From Alphaproteobacteria bacterium (GTDB lineage: Bacteria > Pseudomonadota > Alphaproteobacteria > Sphingomonadales > Sphingomonadaceae), in NCBI GenBank assembly GCA_028293055.1, contig JAQGLD010000080.1:1-6266 (forward strand): a DNA stretch of 6,266 nucleotides. The letters run 5' to 3'. The notes beneath the pieces were generated by a model, which saw only the letters and a program-made list of their open reading frames with translations, had not been told where the DNA came from and did not search any database. Of this stretch, positions 4,290-6,266 are shown piece after piece; within the stretch, counting starts at the first letter, position 1, and each line of letters opens with the position of its first letter. Position numbers and translations under genes: made by a program.

Positions 4290-6106
4290 TGGCGACCGCA
4301 GTCGCCGGCGCCGCGTTCGCTCCCGGCCGCGCATCTTCCGTCGCTGCGGGGCGCGGTCCTGGCGATGCGCAGATCCGCGCGGAGGCGATCCGCACGCTTT
4401 ACGCGCAGATGCACAACACCGCCTTCGCGTCGGTGATCATCACGATCTACATGATCGGCGCCTCCTGGGCGTTCACACCCTCCCGGATCATCCTCGCCTG
4501 GGCGGCGGTGCAGACGACCAGCCTCGGGCTGCGCGAGGTGTTGATCTTCGCCTTCCGCCGCCGCGCGCCCGGCGATTCCGAGCTCGAACGCTGGGCGGCC
4601 TTTTATGTCGCCCATCAGGTGCTCGTCGGCCTGGTGTGGGGCTCGACCATCTTCCTCTTCGCCCATCCCGAGCAGCCGATCACCGTCGCGCTGACCTTGT
4701 GCTGCCTCTATTCGATCGCTGCGGGCGCGGTGCCCGCCCAGTCCTACACACCGGCCAGTCTCTATGCGGTCGTCGGAGTGCTGTTCGCGCTGGTCGCGAT
4801 CCGACTCATCTCGACCGGCGATTTCGACTATATATTGATCGGCGCCGCGTCCGCCCTCTACGGGCTGACCATGATCGGCTTCTGCCGGGTGCAGCACCGC
4901 ACCCTCGAGGACGGATTTCGAATCCGCTTCGAGAATGCAGCCCTGGTCGAGGCGTTGACCGTGCAGAAGGCCGAGGCGGAGGATGCGCGCCACAAGGCCG
5001 AGCTCGCCAACCTCGCCAAGTCGCAATTCCTCGCCGCGGCAAGCCACGATCTGCGCCAGCCGCTCTACGCGCTCAGCCTGTTCTCCGCCTCGCTCGGCGA
5101 GCTCAAGCTCGACGAGGAAGGGCGCGCGGTCGTCGGCCGGATCCAGGACAGCATCGCGGTGATGGATTCGCTGTTCGACGGCCTGCTCGACATCTCCAAG
5201 CTCGAAGCGGGCGTGGTGCGGCCGCAATTGTTCGACGTCTCGGTCGACGCCTTGTTCGATCGGCTCAGCCAGGTCTTTCATCCGATCGCGGTCGATCGCG
5301 GGCTCGACCTGCGCTTCCGCTCGGACGGGGAATGGGTGCTGAGCGACGCCATCCTGGTCGAGCAGGTCCTCTCCAACCTGGTCTCGAACGCGATGCGTTG
5401 CACGTCCGAGGGCGGCGTGCTGGTCGCCGCGCGCGGCCGCGGCGCCGAAGTCTGGCTCGAGGTCTGGGATACCGGCATCGGAATCGAGGAGGCGGACCGC
5501 CAGCGCATCTTCGAGGAGTTCATCCAGCTCGGCAATCCCGAACGCGACCGGCGCAAGGGCCTAGGCCTCGGACTGTCGATCGCCCGCCGCGCGGCGGCCC
5601 TGATCGAGGGCCAGATCGAGCTTGCGTCGCGTCCCGGCATCGGCTCGCGTTTCCGCCTGATCCAGCCGCGGACCGCGCCGCCGGCGGCGGAGCGGTCGGG
5701 CGTTTCGAGCCGGCGCTCCGATCATGTCCTGGGCGCGGCCGAGCCGATGGCGCTTCCGGTGATGGTGGTCGACGACGACGGGGATGTGCGCGCCGCGCTC
5801 AGCGACCTGCTGTCGCGCTGGGGCGTCGATTTCCGCGCCTTCGCCGGGACCGAGGAGGCTTTGAGCAGCCTGGACGACCGGCGCTACGGCCTCATTCTTT
5901 CCGATTACCGGCTCGCCGGGACGATGAACGGCCTCGAACTGCTTTCCGCGATCGCCAGCCGCCACCCCGTCCCGCGTCCTCGCATGGTGCTGATCACCGG
6001 CGATTTCGACGCTGGGCTGATCGGCGCCGCCGACGCCCAGCAGGTCGAGCTGTTCCACAAGCCGCTCAAGCCCGAAGTGCTGCGGGAGCTGGTCGGCGCG
6101 GGCTGA
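4289..6106 (+). CDS. Hybrid sensor histidine kinase with six-helix membrane domain and C-terminal receiver
   Basis: A 605-residue inner-membrane sensor kinase. A cytoplasmic N-terminus of about 44 residues is followed by six predicted helices (about 45-62, 66-89, 104-125, 130-151, 156-174, 180-199) with only short loops, so no periplasmic ligand domain. A charged helical linker, probably coiled coil (205-243), leads to HisKA with the phospho-accepting His253 in ASHDLRQPL. The HATPase domain has the N box (Asn363/Asn367), G1 box DTGIGI (394-399), an F-box region (FEEFIQLG) and G2 box GLGLGL (424-429). After a linker, the receiver (489-605) has the acid cluster Asp495-497, acceptor Asp539 (LSDYRL), Thr570 and Lys591 (FHKPL). 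All catalytic residues are present. The ATG shares one base with the regulator's stop and has no strong ribosome site, which suggests translational coupling. The upstream regulator is the likely partner; the C-terminal receiver may tune or drain phosphate. The signal is unknown. Confidence 0.93.
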   Translation: MATAVAGAAFAPGRASSVAAGRGPGDAQIRAEAIRTLYAQMHNTAFASVIITIYMIGASWAFTPSRIILAWAAVQTTSLGLREVLIFAFRRRAPGDSELERWAAFYVAHQVLVGLVWGSTIFLFAHPEQPITVALTLCCLYSIAAGAVPAQSYTPASLYAVVGVLFALVAIRLISTGDFDYILIGAASALYGLTMIGFCRVQHRTLEDGFRIRFENAALVEALTVQKAEAEDARHKAELANLAKSQFLAAASHDLRQPLYALSLFSASLGELKLDEEGRAVVGRIQDSIAVMDSLFDGLLDISKLEAGVVRPQLFDVSVDALFDRLSQVFHPIAVDRGLDLRFRSDGEWVLSDAILVEQVLSNLVSNAMRCTSEGGVLVAARGRGAEVWLEVWDTGIGIEEADRQRIFEEFIQLGNPERDRRKGLGLGLSIARRAAALIEGQIELASRPGIGSRFRLIQPRTAPPAAERSGVSSRRSDHVLGAAEPMALPVMVVDDDGDVRAALSDLLSRWGVDFRAFAGTEEALSSLDDRRYGLILSDYRLAGTMNGLELLSAIASRHPVPRPRMVLITGDFDAGLIGAADAQQVELFHKPLKPEVLRELVGAG

Positions 6107-6117
6107 CCCACACCAAA

Positions 6118-6162
6118 CCTCCCCGCGCAAAGCGGGGGGAGGGGGACCCCGCATCGCGGGGT
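6118..6162. terminator. Tandem GC hairpins after the kinase gene (repeat-derived terminator candidate)
   Basis: Twelve bases after the kinase stop, CCCCGC (6121-6126) pairs with GCGGGG (6132-6137) around GCAAA, and CCT/AGG can extend the stem past a two-G bulge. A second hairpin follows directly: ACCCCGC (6146-6152) and GCGGGGT (6156-6162) around ATC. The first matches the CCTCCCC...GGGGAGG repeat family, and GGTGGAGGG after it matches that family's tail. Without a T-tract, the role as a terminator is plausible but unproven. Confidence 0.5.
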
Positions 6163-6265
6163 GGAGGGATAGAAGTCTCTGAATTCGAGAGCAACCGCTC
6201 AACGGCAACGCGTAAGTCCGAGGATGCGGCACACCCCGAGGAAACTCGGTGCCTTCTACCCCTCC
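6163..6265. other. Segment bounded by imperfect inverted repeats, no gene seen
   Basis: GGAGGGATAGAAG (6163-6175) is matched in inverted orientation by CTTCTACCCCTCC (6253-6265), 12 of 13 positions. Between them lies a 5-bp GAAA-loop hairpin (CCGAG 6236-6240, CTCGG 6245-6249) and no believable reading frame. It could be a structured RNA, a small mobile-type element or the edge of a feature that continues past the window. Confidence 0.35.
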
Positions 6266-6266
6266 G

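Noticed and set aside
3716..5281. Long reverse-strand open frame (521 codons) opposite the regulator and kinase genes
   Set aside because: It spans two clearly conserved forward genes and has low-complexity composition rich in Arg, Asp and Gly, typical of antisense frames in GC-rich DNA.
5561..6232. Reverse-strand open frame starting in the right-hand repeat region
   Set aside because: Most of it lies opposite the kinase HATPase and receiver domains, and its start region is translated repeat sequence (PPPPALRGEV); no recognisable domain.

Overview
The window is about 6.3 kb of GC-rich bacterial chromosome. The protein types, the alphaproteobacterial form of adenosine kinase and two families of small GC-rich palindromic repeats point to a sphingomonad (Sphingomonadales, Alphaproteobacteria). 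That placement is inference, because no rRNA or other marker gene is present.

Left part (1-2208): queG (epoxyqueuosine reductase, last step of tRNA queuosine synthesis) reads rightward from a GTG at 54. Its last ten codons lie in a perfect 10-bp hairpin repeat. A small four-helix membrane protein of unknown function follows (1195-1635). It converges on a leftward putative lipoprotein gene (1648-2040), and both stop codons sit in the arms of one 9-bp inverted repeat. The lipoprotein gene diverges from the next gene across about 170 bases that hold a small hairpin and weak promoter-like sequence.

Middle part (2209-3689): a PfkB-family adenosine kinase (purine salvage) is followed by 482 bases without a convincing gene. 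This gap is a cluster of repeats: three CCCTCCCC/GGGGAGGG hairpins and one inverted pair of CTGAA...TTCAG hairpins. The two hairpins of that pair differ by base changes that preserve pairing. The gap ends with two strong palindromes just ahead of the next operon; one is a 16-bp perfect, operator-like palindrome.

Right part (3690-6266): a two-component operon. A NarL/FixJ-type response regulator (receiver plus LuxR HTH) overlaps by one base a 605-residue hybrid histidine kinase with a six-helix membrane sensor, HisKA, HATPase and a C-terminal receiver. Kinase and regulator probably form one signalling pathway with an unknown membrane or intracellular cue, and the kinase's receiver could tune or drain phosphate. 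Two tandem GC hairpins follow, then about 100 bases bounded by imperfect inverted repeats with no recognisable gene.

No tRNA, rRNA, CRISPR array, transposase or phage gene was seen. The genes are mostly ordinary for the lineage. The more unusual content is the repeat cluster, the repeat that forms the end of queG, and the palindromes ahead of the two-component operon.
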